Of a stretch of 32,422 nt of DNA, positions 8,485 through 16,290 are shown one piece after another. The translations under genes and the position numbers were made by a program. The first letter of the stretch is position 1, and the number at the start of each line of letters is the position of its first letter. The stretch is from a virus. Where the stretch lies: positions 1 to 32,422 of IMG/VR virus record IMGVR_UViG_3300012012_000643. One strand, given 5' to 3'. The notes beneath the pieces were generated by a model. The model was not told the DNA's origin. It did not search any database and saw only the letters and a program-made list of their open reading frames with translations.

Positions 8485-9054
8485 ATGAGCAACGAGCCCA
8501 CCCTCGACAAGATTGGCGACATCGACGTGCCCCTCGCCCTGAAGCAGCGATGGGATGAGCTGGTGTCCAGCAACAAGGCGCTGAAGGCAGCCGTGGTGGA
8601 GGCCAAGGCCGCCGCTGCGACTGTGGCCCCTGAGCTGACCGCCGCCAAGGCCCGCATCGCGGAGCTGGAGGGCACGATGGCCAAGGCGGAGCACGCGCGT
8701 GCGATGGCCGCCGACGGGGTGCAGGTCGATGACGACCTGTACGAGTACCTCCAATACCAGTACGGCAAGCACACCCCCGCAGAGGGCGAGGACAAGCCCG
8801 ACTTCATGGCGTGGTACGCCACCGCCAAGGAGAGCAACGGGGTGCTCCGCGCCGCCGTCGCAGCGGGGGGCAAGCCGGCCGCCACCACCGCCGCCCCGGC
8901 GACCAAGCCGGCCCCGGCCAAGACCCTGCCGCCCAAGCTCCCGACCGCAGCGGCTGCGACCTTCGATGCCGACAACATCGCCTCGCTGGGCAACGACCCG
9001 GCGGCGTGGAAGGCGAACAAGGTCAACGTGCGGCGCGCCTTGTTCGGTCAGTAG
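8485..9054 (+). CDS. Capsid scaffolding protein, 189 aa
   Basis: Guides assembly of the procapsid and is then lost. It is supported by position between portal and capsid, three bases after the portal stop, and by composition: an acidic, Ala/Lys/Glu-rich coiled coil in residues about 20-75, then an Ala/Pro/Thr linker (GGKPAATTAAPATKPAPAK). It ends in a short basic tail (KANKVNVRRALFGQ), which in scaffolds usually contacts the capsid protein. GGAGAG precedes the ATG. No protease motif is seen here or nearby, so maturation may not need one, or the protease is unrecognised. Confidence 0.8.
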   Translation: MSNEPTLDKIGDIDVPLALKQRWDELVSSNKALKAAVVEAKAAAATVAPELTAAKARIAELEGTMAKAEHARAMAADGVQVDDDLYEYLQYQYGKHTPAEGEDKPDFMAWYATAKESNGVLRAAVAAGGKPAATTAAPATKPAPAKTLPPKLPTAAAATFDADNIASLGNDPAAWKANKVNVRRALFGQ

Positions 9055-9055
9055 C

Positions 9056-9084
9056 TTGACACCCCCACTGAGCGGGGGTACGCT
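9056..9084 (+). promoter_or_regulatory. Strong promoter upstream of the major capsid gene with hairpin spacer
   Basis: Consensus TTGACA (9056-9061), a 17-bp spacer and TACGCT (9079-9084). The spacer contains ACCCCC and GGGGGT arms around a 7-base centre, a palindrome that could serve as operator. The start of the capsid gene lies 123 bp downstream, giving a long untranslated leader. This gives the capsid gene its own transcript. Confidence 0.65.
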
Positions 9085-9207
9085 TGGCGTAGTTGTTTCG
9101 TCCGCTCCACGTCACGGAGCCCGGCACCCTCGCAAGCTCAGCGTCAACAGAGCGGCCGGAGAGAACAGACACCCTCTCCATCCACTTCCTGACTTCTGGA
9201 GCCTCCC

Positions 9208-10113
9208 ATGGCCGCTGACACCTACGCCTCCCTCTCTGACCTGCGGGTTGCCGCCTACCTCAACGCTGAGCTGTTCACCCTCCTCCACGAGAAGGGCGAC
9301 CTGCGCGGCACGATGGTCGAGGTCCCCTTCAACCCGTCGCTCGGTTCGGCCGCCGCCAAGCTCGGCCTCTACCAGCCGCAGGACGCCTTCACCGCCCCCG
9401 GTGAGGACACCGCCGCCTCGGTGACCAACATCACCGATTCCAGCGCAACCCTCACGGTCGCGAAGTACAGCCTGCAGCGGGAGCTTACCGACCTCGCCCA
9501 AATCACCGGGGGTCCTGACCTCGACAAGCTCGCTGCGGACATGGCCGCATCGGCGTCGTACTGCCTCTCCGGGCTGCTCACCGCCGGCTTCACCAACCTC
9601 GCCACCAGCGTGGGCACCAGCGGCGTGAACCTCTCGGTGGATGACGTGTACTCGGCGCAGTACGCCCTCCAGCTCTCGCTGGTGGACGGCCCGTTCTACA
9701 TGGTGCTCCACCCGCAGCAGTGGAACGACTTTCAGGCGTCCCTCCGTGGCGAAGTCGGTGCCATGCAGTTCGTGCCCGCCACCGCCGAGGCGCTCGCCAT
9801 CAAGGGCTCCTCCTTCAAGGGGATGTGGAACGGCATCGAAATCTACACGCACAACAGCGTGGCGGCTTCGGGCGGCAACCGCATCGGCGCGATGTACGGC
9901 CGTGGCGCCTACGCCTTCACGGAGGCGCCGCTCGACAAGGTGACCCCCTTCATGGGCATGAGCAAGGCCCCCGCCGGCAGCAAGATGGTGGTTGAAATCG
10001 TGCGCGGCTCGGTCGGCGCCACCAAGGGCAAGACCTTCGCGGTCGGCCACTACTACCCGGCCGTTGCTGAGGTCGAGGACCTCCGTGGCGTCAAGATTGT
10101 GACCGACGAATAG
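9208..10113 (+). CDS. Major capsid protein, HK97 fold, 301 aa
   Basis: Shell-forming protein of the head. Position after the scaffold, the dedicated promoter and terminator, and a length of about 300 residues fit. The sequence shows the HK97-like pattern of an extended N-terminal arm, an E-loop region with TAPGEDTAASVTNITDS, a long spine helix region (DLDKLAADMAASASYC) and a C-terminal P/A-domain. The last includes FYMVLHPQQWNDFQ, EIYTHNSV and RIGAMYGRGAYAF, phrases typical of phage capsid proteins. GGAG lies seven bases before the ATG at 9208. Confidence 0.9.
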   Translation: MAADTYASLSDLRVAAYLNAELFTLLHEKGDLRGTMVEVPFNPSLGSAAAKLGLYQPQDAFTAPGEDTAASVTNITDSSATLTVAKYSLQRELTDLAQITGGPDLDKLAADMAASASYCLSGLLTAGFTNLATSVGTSGVNLSVDDVYSAQYALQLSLVDGPFYMVLHPQQWNDFQASLRGEVGAMQFVPATAEALAIKGSSFKGMWNGIEIYTHNSVAASGGNRIGAMYGRGAYAFTEAPLDKVTPFMGMSKAPAGSKMVVEIVRGSVGATKGKTFAVGHYYPAVAEVEDLRGVKIVTDE

Positions 10114-10123
10114 TCGGCTGCAA

Positions 10124-10155
10124 GGGGTCGGTGCCCGGCAACAGGCACCGACCCC
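10124..10155 (+). terminator. Terminator-like hairpin after the capsid gene
   Basis: GGGGTCGGTGCC (10124-10135) pairs perfectly with 10144-10155 around an 8-base loop, ten bases after the capsid stop. A pyrimidine-rich stretch follows but no T-run. It may allow partial read-through so that capsid mRNA is more abundant than downstream genes. Confidence 0.65.
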
Positions 10156-10202
10156 GACCCTCTCCCTCTCTCAACAACCCGTTCCCAATCCACCGGGGTT
10201 CC

Positions 10203-10919
10203 ATGTCCATCGTTCAGGAAATCGTCAGCCGACCCGACACCAGCAACGCCGCAGGAGGCATCACCCGCGTGCCCGTGTCGGTGCTCAACCTGTCTTGGGT
10301 GTTCACGCACTACCCGACCGCATGGACCTACGAGGGCGGAGAGTGGCTCCCTGAGCTGTCCCGCCTCTCCTTCCGGGATGGCCTCAACGGCCAGTCCGAT
10401 GGCAACACCAACGCCCCCAAGGCGCACGCCACGAGCAAGGGCGCCACCATCATCGAGCCCAGCAACACCAAGCTCGGCGCCTTCAAGAACTACCGGCACA
10501 CCATCCCCGCAGTGGACCCCAACAGCGGCGCCATCGGGACGTACTTCTGCGCAGCGTGGGAGAAGCCCACGATGATCGGCAACCGCAACGTCCGCTGGGA
10601 CGTGGACGGCGCTGCCTTCGCCGCCTTCCGTCGCCTGCTGGTCACGGCGGGCCTCGTGGAGCCCATCAGCCGCGTGGTGGCAGAGGGCAAGATTGACGCG
10701 ATGGAGGGCACCCTCGACCATCTGCAGGCGCTCCCCCGCACCACCCAGCGGGACGCCCGCATGGCTGCCATGGCCGCCTCCATCGACGCCATGCGCGCAT
10801 CCCTCGCTGACATCAAGGACGACTTCATCGAGGCGGACCCGGTGGGCACCATCGCGGTCGAGCCTCCCCCGCAGCCCCGCACCCGCCGGCTCGGCAAGCC
10901 CGCCGGGGGTGAGGCGTGA
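10203..10919 (+). CDS. Virion-associated hypothetical protein, 238 aa
   Basis: Not recognised. ATG 10203 (MSIVQEIVSRPD) is preferred over an upstream in-frame start because the latter would lie inside the post-capsid hairpin. The first 140 residues look globular, with several Trp/Tyr (WVFTHYPTAWTYEGGEW). The last 100 contain a predicted coiled coil (RDARMAAMAASIDAMRASLADIKDDF) and a Pro/Arg-rich tail. It lies between the capsid and decoration genes, so a head role is likely but unproved. The stop overlaps the next start (GTGA). Confidence 0.7.
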   Translation: MSIVQEIVSRPDTSNAAGGITRVPVSVLNLSWVFTHYPTAWTYEGGEWLPELSRLSFRDGLNGQSDGNTNAPKAHATSKGATIIEPSNTKLGAFKNYRHTIPAVDPNSGAIGTYFCAAWEKPTMIGNRNVRWDVDGAAFAAFRRLLVTAGLVEPISRVVAEGKIDAMEGTLDHLQALPRTTQRDARMAAMAASIDAMRASLADIKDDFIEADPVGTIAVEPPPQPRTRRLGKPAGGEA

Positions 10920-11068
10920 GCGGCGAGCGGGATGGCGCCCGCGATGCCATCGCCCGCGTTGTCAAGCACAACGTCGAGCACGGCATGAATCAAGAGCTGG
11001 CGAAGAAGAAGGCGGTCGAGGCCGCCCTGCGCTTCGACCGCCAGAACCCCAACCACCGTCCGAAGTAG
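10916..11068 (+). CDS. Small basic hypothetical protein, 50 aa
   Basis: A short frame from GTG 10916, overlapping the previous stop as GTGA, to TAG 11066-11068. The product begins VSGERDGARDAIARVV and ends NPNHRPK. It is highly charged and helical with no cysteines or membrane segment. The tight overlap and full coverage of the otherwise empty gap support translation. Function unknown; a small head-associated protein is plausible. Confidence 0.6.
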   Translation: MSGERDGARDAIARVVKHNVEHGMNQELAKKKAVEAALRFDRQNPNHRPK

Positions 11069-11104
11069 TCTCCCTCCCCTCAGTCGTACATCAAGGAGTC
11101 TCTC

Positions 11105-11761
11105 ATGTCTCTCACCGGCGCCGTCCCCTTCAAGCTCTACCGCCCTCTGGCTTTCGGAGCGTCGGGCTCCGGCGTTGCCGCCGCCACGCTGGCCGGCAAC
11201 CTGACCCTCACGATGGCGGATGAGCAGCACCAGCGGCTCAACCCCGACGGCACCGGCCGCAACGTGACCCTCCCCGCTGTGGTCCCGGAGGCCAAGGGTT
11301 GCTTCTTCACCATCTACAACACGGGCACGGTCGATGCGCTGCTCACCATCAAGGACGTGTCCACCACGCGCACCAAGGTGGGCATCGGCGGCTCCGCCAC
11401 GGTGATGTGCGACGGCACCAACTGGCTGGTGGTCAACGATGTCAAGGTGGCCCAGCGCATCACCGCAGCGCACACTGCGGCCATCCCCGTGGCCGAGAGC
11501 GGTTCGCTCGCCATCACGCAGAACGGCGCGGAGACGAACACGCTGGCCGACCCCACCTTCATGGGGCAGACCCTCTCCATCTTCGTGGACACCGACACCA
11601 GCGGCGCCCGTGTGGTCACCGCAGCCAGCCGGGTCAATCAGGCCGGCAACACCGTGATGACCTTCACGGCGGTGGGTGCGTTCGCCAAGCTGGAGGCCAT
11701 CACCATCGCGGGTGCCCTGAAGTGGCAGATCGTGTCCTCTGAAGGCGTGGGGCTCGCATAA
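11105..11761 (+). CDS. Head decoration-type beta protein, 218 aa
   Basis: The protein is beta-rich and has two tandem domains. The first (about 25-110) holds LTMADEQHQRLNPDGTGRNV and CFFTIYNTG. The second (about 120-218) holds LADPTFMGQTLSIFVDT, NQAGNTVMTFTAVGAF and LKWQIVSSEGVGLA. These phrases are typical of phage capsid decoration or head-fibre proteins that coat the mature shell. AAGGAG lies eight bases before the ATG. Its stop overlaps the next start (TAATG). Confidence 0.7.
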   Translation: MSLTGAVPFKLYRPLAFGASGSGVAAATLAGNLTLTMADEQHQRLNPDGTGRNVTLPAVVPEAKGCFFTIYNTGTVDALLTIKDVSTTRTKVGIGGSATVMCDGTNWLVVNDVKVAQRITAAHTAAIPVAESGSLAITQNGAETNTLADPTFMGQTLSIFVDTDTSGARVVTAASRVNQAGNTVMTFTAVGAFAKLEAITIAGALKWQIVSSEGVGLA

Positions 11762-11949
11762 TGGACCCCAAGGCCAAGTCTGTCATCCGCTTCATCGCGG
11801 CCATCGTGGCCAGCCTCGCAGCCGGGGCCGGCAGCGCCGTGGCGGTTCGCCCGCCTCCTCCGGCCTGCCCCGTCTGCGTGGCCCTCCCCGCTGCGGTCGA
11901 GGCTCCCGCCCTCCCCGTGCTTCCCATCACCCCGTCCGTAGCGGAGTAG
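11761..11949 (+). CDS. Small membrane protein, 62 aa
   Basis: Basic N-terminus (MDPKAKSVIR), then one hydrophobic segment (FIAAIVASLAAGAGSAVAV, about 11-29). A proline-rich tail follows, with a CPVC pair at about 36-39 and alternating Pro/Ala/Val. It could be a membrane-anchored or exported small protein; the CxxC could bind a metal or form a disulphide. Translationally coupled to the decoration gene by a one-base overlap. An unusual item among head genes; no family recognised. Confidence 0.65.
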   Translation: MDPKAKSVIRFIAAIVASLAAGAGSAVAVRPPPPACPVCVALPAAVEAPALPVLPITPSVAE

Positions 11950-11953
11950 CCCC

Positions 11954-12355
11954 ATGGCATACGCTGCAACCATCACCACCACCACGAAGCGCGTGGCGGG
12001 AGTGGAGTACATGGTTCTGACCATCACGGAAACCGGGGTGACCGGGGCCACGGATGAATGGTCCGTCCAAGTGGGGGTGATGGGCACGCTGCACTATCAC
12101 AAGTGCAAGCTGACTCCGGGGGACGGGTCCGCCACCACGGTGGACCCCATCGTGCAGGAAGCCACGGGCACCACGTCCACAGATGCGGTGTTTGCAAACG
12201 GCTCAGCTGCTGCTGTCACCCGCAACATCCCCGACAATGCCCACTTCCATGTGGTCAGCGGGGTGCTGTTCGGGCGGTCTGCAGCGAACGGCACCACGGG
12301 CACCACCGGCAACATCGTGACCACCCTCGTGCTCTCCGGCGACTTCCTTTGGTAA
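11954..12355 (+). CDS. Hypothetical virion protein, 133 aa
   Basis: A beta-rich protein without membrane segments. It contains ITETGVTGATDEWSV, a HYHK motif and repeated Thr/Gly stretches (NGTTGTTGNIVTT). Similar small beta proteins occur next to decoration genes in siphophages and are found in virions. GGAG lies seven bases before the ATG at 11954. A virion role is inferred from position. Confidence 0.65.
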   Translation: MAYAATITTTTKRVAGVEYMVLTITETGVTGATDEWSVQVGVMGTLHYHKCKLTPGDGSATTVDPIVQEATGTTSTDAVFANGSAAAVTRNIPDNAHFHVVSGVLFGRSAANGTTGTTGNIVTTLVLSGDFLW

Positions 12356-12362
12356 CCCGGTC

Positions 12363-12406
12363 GGGGGTGCCCTTCCGGTTTGTGGATTGACCTGCTGGGT
12401 GCCCCC
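12363..12406 (+). terminator. Weak terminator-like inverted repeat
   Basis: GGGGGTGCCC (12363-12372) and GGGTGCCCCC (12397-12406) can pair through five G-C pairs and more with two mismatches; GGCTTTCTTC follows. It lies in the 74-bp gap before the connector gene. A modest candidate only. Confidence 0.3.
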
Positions 12407-12429
12407 GGCTTTCTTCAGGAGCGAGCAAC

Positions 12430-13179
12430 ATGGCCATCAGCACGGACTACTCGCTGCCTACGTTCTTGGAGCGGGCCAAGACGCAGGCGCTGTCCATGCC
12501 GGTCTACACCGACTCGGCCACGCCCATCGCTCCGACCTCCGGCACGTTCAACCTGTACGACGCCGCCAAGGCCGTCATCGCCACGGGGGCTGTGACCATC
12601 ACTGCGGGGGTGGCCACCTTCACCGTCACCGCTGCGATGCTGCCCGACACGCTGCCCCTGTCGGATGAGTGGCAGGAGGAGTGGGTGCTGACGGTGGGCG
12701 GGGTGGTGGAGACGGTGCGCCGGGACTGCTACCTGTGCCTCCGCACCCTCTACAACGTGGTCAACGAGGCCATGCTGCTGCGCCGGGTGACCGACCTCAA
12801 CAACCTGCGGCCGTCTACCCTGACCTCGTTTCAGGGCTTCAGGGATGAGGCGTGGGCCAGCGTCAACAGCCGGCTGCTGCAGGACGGGCGGCGCCCCTTC
12901 CTGATTCTGAACAGCTGGGCCCTGAAGGACGTACTGCTCGACACCACGCTCGCGTACATCTTTGAGGACCTCGACACCTACATGGGCGACGGCCGGTACG
13001 CAGCGAGGGCCAAGGAGCACCGGGAGGCCGCAGAGCGCGGGTTCCTGTCGCTGCGGCTGGAGTACGACACGTCGCAGAGCAACAAGCGGTCGGAGGCCGA
13101 CGACTCCGTGGCGGCCGTCCCGGTCATCTACACCAACACCCCGCCGGTGTGGATCAACCGTGGGCCGTGGGATGGCTGA
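12430..13179 (+). CDS. Head-tail connector/adaptor candidate, 249 aa
   Basis: The first 95 residues form a beta domain (TSGTFNLYDAAKAVIATGAV, WVLTVGGVVETVRR). The rest is helical (LLRRVTDLNNLRPSTL, FEDLDTYMGDGRYAARAKEHREAAERGF), as in proteins that dock under the portal. Position between head decoration and tail genes supports an adaptor role. GGAG lies nine bases before the ATG. Its end overlaps the next gene by eight bases. Confidence 0.6.
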   Translation: MAISTDYSLPTFLERAKTQALSMPVYTDSATPIAPTSGTFNLYDAAKAVIATGAVTITAGVATFTVTAAMLPDTLPLSDEWQEEWVLTVGGVVETVRRDCYLCLRTLYNVVNEAMLLRRVTDLNNLRPSTLTSFQGFRDEAWASVNSRLLQDGRRPFLILNSWALKDVLLDTTLAYIFEDLDTYMGDGRYAARAKEHREAAERGFLSLRLEYDTSQSNKRSEADDSVAAVPVIYTNTPPVWINRGPWDG

Positions 13180-13606
13180 GTCCTCCCTCCCGCTGCGACG
13201 GATGCTCACTGAGGTCAGGGGGGTGCTGGAGTCCACCGGGCTGAAGCTGTCTCCCAGCATGTTCTCGGTGAACGCCCTCCCCAAGAACCTCGTGGACCTC
13301 GCCTTCACGCTCGACATGCAGAGCGCCAACACGGGGCTGTACCGGGGCGGCGCCGATGGCGTGCTGCGTCGGGAGGAGACGCTGAAGGTCACCATCCTGA
13401 AGCTGGTCAAGCCCCTCGACCAGTTCGCCTCGCAGCTCGATGCGCTCACCATCGAGGATAACGTCATCCGCGCCATGCAGGCGTCGGACGCCTTCGACTA
13501 CGCCCGCGTAGAGTGGCTGGCGACCTCCTCGACCCCCACCCCGCAGCGGGAGCATCTGGTCATCGAGTTGACCTTCAGGGTCGAGCACGACTACACTTGG
13601 CTCTGA
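13172..13606 (+). CDS. Tail terminator / neck protein candidate, 144 aa
   Basis: ATG 13172 overlaps the connector gene. The fold looks mixed alpha/beta (LPKNLVDLAFTLDMQSANTGL, then a strand-rich end EHLVIELTFRVEHDYTWL). This fits small neck or tail-completion proteins encoded between connector and tail tube. No direct family signature is seen, so the function is from order and size. Confidence 0.55.
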   Translation: MAESSLPLRRMLTEVRGVLESTGLKLSPSMFSVNALPKNLVDLAFTLDMQSANTGLYRGGADGVLRREETLKVTILKLVKPLDQFASQLDALTIEDNVIRAMQASDAFDYARVEWLATSSTPTPQREHLVIELTFRVEHDYTWL

Positions 13607-13619
13607 AATAGGTTACAAT
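13590..13619 (+). promoter_or_regulatory. Possible promoter before the tail tube gene
   Basis: TACAAT at 13614-13619 is a near-consensus -10 in a short AT-rich patch. The best -35 (ACTACA, 13590-13595, 18-bp spacer) is poor. A dedicated promoter for the abundant tail tube protein would make sense, but support is limited. Confidence 0.3.
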
Positions 13620-13636
13620 CACCCCCGGAGTTCGCC

Positions 13637-14143
13637 ATGGCTGAATCAACCGTAGTCCGCGTCAAGCGTGACGGACAAATCCTCCTCGCGGACAGCGGGG
13701 CGGTCCACACCTACCCCATCTCCTACGAGCCCGGCGACTTCGCGTACACGGTCCCCGACTACACGGTGAACGTGTTTCTCGACCGGGGCGAGATGGGGGC
13801 CACGCCCTCCATCCGCATCGGAGACGAGGCGCCCATGACGGGCTCCTTCTCGGCGTACCTGCGGGACCTTGGCGACACGGCATCGGGCTACGCCACGCTG
13901 CTCGACCTCGCCCACCGCTACGCTGCGAAGTACGTCGCCAGCAACTGGACCTCCACGATGGGCGCCGCATCGGACGTGTTCACCATCACCATCAGCCTGA
14001 CCATCGACGGCAGCCCGTTCGGTGAGGCCGACAAGACGGTAACCTTCCCCTTTGCGGTGCTCCGGGCCAACGTCAAGGAAGGCGACCCCAACACCGTGGA
14101 TGCTTCCTTCACCAGCTACGCCGTCCGCCCCCTTCTGTCGTAG
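13637..14143 (+). CDS. Major tail tube protein, 168 aa
   Basis: Subunit of the tail tube. Beta-rich, with the segments SYEPGDFAYTVPDYTVNVFL, PMTGSFSAYLRDL and GEADKTVTFPFAVLRA resembling siphophage tube proteins. It is followed downstream by the tail chaperone and tape measure. GGAG lies six bases before the ATG. Its length is near the lower end for tube proteins. Confidence 0.75.
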   Translation: MAESTVVRVKRDGQILLADSGAVHTYPISYEPGDFAYTVPDYTVNVFLDRGEMGATPSIRIGDEAPMTGSFSAYLRDLGDTASGYATLLDLAHRYAAKYVASNWTSTMGAASDVFTITISLTIDGSPFGEADKTVTFPFAVLRANVKEGDPNTVDASFTSYAVRPLLS

Positions 14144-14152
14144 GAGACTCCC

Positions 14153-14698
14153 ATGGGTACCGCATCCGCTCGCGTCAACATCGACATCCGCGCACAGGAG
14201 CTGCTCTCCAGCGGCATCCGTGCGGGGGTCATCCCGGCCAACTTCGCCGTGGTCCTCGACCTCACCAACGGCACCGCCGATGGTTCGTGCGACCTCGCCT
14301 ACGCTGCGAGCACCTCGGGCATCGCGGCCTCCACCATCACCAGCTACGACCTCGCGGGCGCTCTGGTGGACTCGTTCGGGACCACGCTGACCTTCGTGGA
14401 AGTGTGCCTCATCGCTGTGCGCAACAAGCGGACCACCGCTCTGGCGTACCTCGACGTGGGGCCGCACGCCACCAACGGCTTCGGCCGGCTCGCCTCCAGC
14501 CGTGGCTTCTGGCCTGCGGATGTGGCGGCCGATGCGGACCAAGGCTCCATCGTGGCGCCTGACTCGTGGCTGGTCCTCTACAACAAGGACGGCGTGCCCG
14601 TCACGGCGGGCACGGGCGACGTGCTCCGGGTGACCACCAGCGGCGTGGTCGGCTCGACCAACGCTTGGGACATCCTCATCCTCGGCCGCAGCGCATAG
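14153..14698 (+). CDS. Virion structural beta protein, 181 aa
   Basis: Beta-rich protein with YDLAGALVDSFGTTLTFVEV, AYLDVGPHATNGF and a C-terminal TAGTGDVLRVTTSGVV...ILILGRSA. These phrases recur in siphophage virion proteins of unclear role encoded beside the tube gene. AGGAG lies six bases before the ATG. It may decorate the tail or be a second tube-like protein; no enzyme motif. Confidence 0.6.
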   Translation: MGTASARVNIDIRAQELLSSGIRAGVIPANFAVVLDLTNGTADGSCDLAYAASTSGIAASTITSYDLAGALVDSFGTTLTFVEVCLIAVRNKRTTALAYLDVGPHATNGFGRLASSRGFWPADVAADADQGSIVAPDSWLVLYNKDGVPVTAGTGDVLRVTTSGVVGSTNAWDILILGRSA

Positions 14699-14730
14699 TC
14701 GGTCCAACCCCCGCAGCAGGAGTTCGCCCC

Positions 14731-15093
14731 ATGGCGTCTACCCCATCCACCGACCTCGACCTGCGCGGCTTTCCACCGTACATCGTCGCCAAGATTCGCG
14801 CCATCGAGGCGGAGCTGGACCTGACGTGGCCGGGCTGGCGTGAGCGCCTGCCCTTCCACCGGGTCGAGTACAACGTCAAGGCCCGCGTCAAGTGGCTGCT
14901 GAAGCGCCGGGTCCTGCTCTCGACACGAGAGGGGGGCGTGCCCTGCCCGCGCGATTGGGAGGTCATCGTGGTGCGGGACGGCACCGACCCCAAGAAGTGC
15001 TACGCCCACCCCGTCGTGCCGTCTGAAGCCCCCGCAGAGGACGCCCGCGTGCCCCCCTCTGTGGTGGCCGACCCCACCAAGGCCACGCCATGA
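14731..15093 (+). CDS. Hypothetical protein, 120 aa
   Basis: Not recognised. ATG 14731 has AGGAG eight bases upstream. The protein is basic in the middle (VKARVKWLLKRRVLLSTREG) and ends in a Pro/Ala-rich acidic tail. It overlaps the tail chaperone start by four bases (ATGA), so it is translationally coupled with it and probably acts in tail assembly. Confidence 0.65.
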   Translation: MASTPSTDLDLRGFPPYIVAKIRAIEAELDLTWPGWRERLPFHRVEYNVKARVKWLLKRRVLLSTREGGVPCPRDWEVIVVRDGTDPKKCYAHPVVPSEAPAEDARVPPSVVADPTKATP

Positions 15094-15563
15094 CCCCCCG
15101 CAGCAAGCCCCTCGTCATCCCCGACAACCCCCGGTATTGGTCGGTGGACCACCCGCAGCAGGGCAAGCACACCTTCAAGCACCCCTACTACGGGGTGGGG
15201 GCTCAGCTCTCGGTCTACCTGACCTCCGACTACATCCCCGCAGAGGAGGACACCCGCTCCCTGCAGGAGCAGTTCGCAGCGGTCCTGCCTCGTGCGGGTG
15301 CGCTGCTGGGGCTCTGTTGGTACGACCCCGACCGTGCCCTGTCCACCCCCGCCCCGACCGGGGCGTTGACCCCCACCATCCTCGCCGACTACGGCAACGC
15401 CGTGGCCGAAGAGTTGCAGGATGCGGGCTACACCATGCTCGACCTGTCGGAGCTGTTCTCTGCGGTCAGCGACGGCTTCCAGCAGCGGCAGTCTCTCATC
15501 TCGCAGGCGTCGGCCCGCGCGGATTTCTCCGCAGCCCCCAAGGAGTCCTCGACTTCCAGCTGA
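15090..15563 (+). CDS. Tail assembly chaperone, short form, 157 aa
   Basis: Gene located upstream of the tape measure, corresponding in position to lambda gpG. Chaperones of this type coat the tape measure during tail assembly and are often made in two forms by ribosomal frameshifting. The frame ends at TGA 15561-15563. A second open frame in the -1 register overlaps and continues to 15811. No enzyme or membrane motifs are present. The start overlaps the previous stop (ATGA). Confidence 0.7.
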   Translation: MTPRSKPLVIPDNPRYWSVDHPQQGKHTFKHPYYGVGAQLSVYLTSDYIPAEEDTRSLQEQFAAVLPRAGALLGLCWYDPDRALSTPAPTGALTPTILADYGNAVAEELQDAGYTMLDLSELFSAVSDGFQQRQSLISQASARADFSAAPKESSTSS

Positions 15564-15811
15564 CTGAAGCCGGAATCGGGCGCTTTGAGGGGGCTGACCC
15601 CTACACCCTCTCGGATGACGATACAGTGGAGCTGATGGCCTACATCCTCGCACGACGCAGCCCGCAGGGATACTCCCGCTCGCTGCGTGCTGCGTCGGCC
15701 ATGGACGCCATCCACCTGAGCAACGCGCAGGCCGCCCGGTCCGCCGGCCCCAAGAAGGGCTCCGGCGATGCCGACCTCGATGCGTTCTCGGCGTGGGCGG
15801 GGCGGGACTGA
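15539..15811 (+). CDS. Frameshift extension of the tail chaperone (long form about 240 aa with 15090 start)
   Basis: This -1 frame has no good start or ribosome site of its own. A candidate slip site is the run GCC CCC AAG at 15534-15542. The P-site tRNA-Pro can re-pair after a -1 shift within five Cs, giving CCC CAA GGA and continuing as QGVLDFQLTEAG. The extension adds about 90 residues, helical with a basic end (SLRAASAMDAIHLSNAQAAR). This matches the G/GT arrangement of siphophages. The slip site is not a perfect XXXYYYZ heptamer, so the exact position is inferred. Confidence 0.6.
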   Translation, partial: QGVLDFQLTEAGIGRFEGADPYTLSDDDTVELMAYILARRSPQGYSRSLRAASAMDAIHLSNAQAARSAGPKKGSGDADLDAFSAWAGRD

Positions 15812-16290
15812 TGGCCGGCGTCATCCTCCCCTACCACATGCAGAGCATCGAGCGGTTCATCCGCTCGGTCAACGGGGTGCCGCGTGAGCTGACCCTGAAG
15901 GAGCGGGAAATCCTCGATGTGTACGTTGGCGCCATGGTCGATGACATCATCGCAGCGTGGCCCGTGGACACCGGCAACAGCCGCGACAACTGGTCCTTCA
16001 CGGTGAGCGGGCGCAGCGACAACGTGGGCTTCACCATCGAGAACCTTGTGGACTACGCAGAGTACGTCCACGCGGTCGGGGACCTCACGCCGCTGGCCGA
16101 CTCGGTGGTGCCCGACATCATCGACAAGTGGCTTGACCGGCTCATGCCCGTGCTGCGGGACCAGATTGCGGCCACGCAGCGGGAGATTGCGGCCAACCAG
16201 AAGCAGGGCGGCCGGGGCCTGCTCGATGTGCTCCAGCGGCCCACGCCCTCCCCGCTGCTCGCCCGGCTGGTTGGAGGTCTGCGTGGCTAA
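15811..16290 (+). CDS. HK97 gp10-like minor tail/neck protein, 159 aa
   Basis: Starts at ATG 15811, sharing one base with the chaperone extension stop (TGATG). The segment AAWPVDTGNSRDNWSF followed by DYAEYVH is the hallmark of the HK97 gp10/Mu-type tail completion family. The C-terminus is helical and basic. Usually such a gene lies between connector and tail tube; here it lies after the chaperone. Confidence 0.7.
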   Translation: MAGVILPYHMQSIERFIRSVNGVPRELTLKEREILDVYVGAMVDDIIAAWPVDTGNSRDNWSFTVSGRSDNVGFTIENLVDYAEYVHAVGDLTPLADSVVPDIIDKWLDRLMPVLRDQIAATQREIAANQKQGGRGLLDVLQRPTPSPLLARLVGGLRG

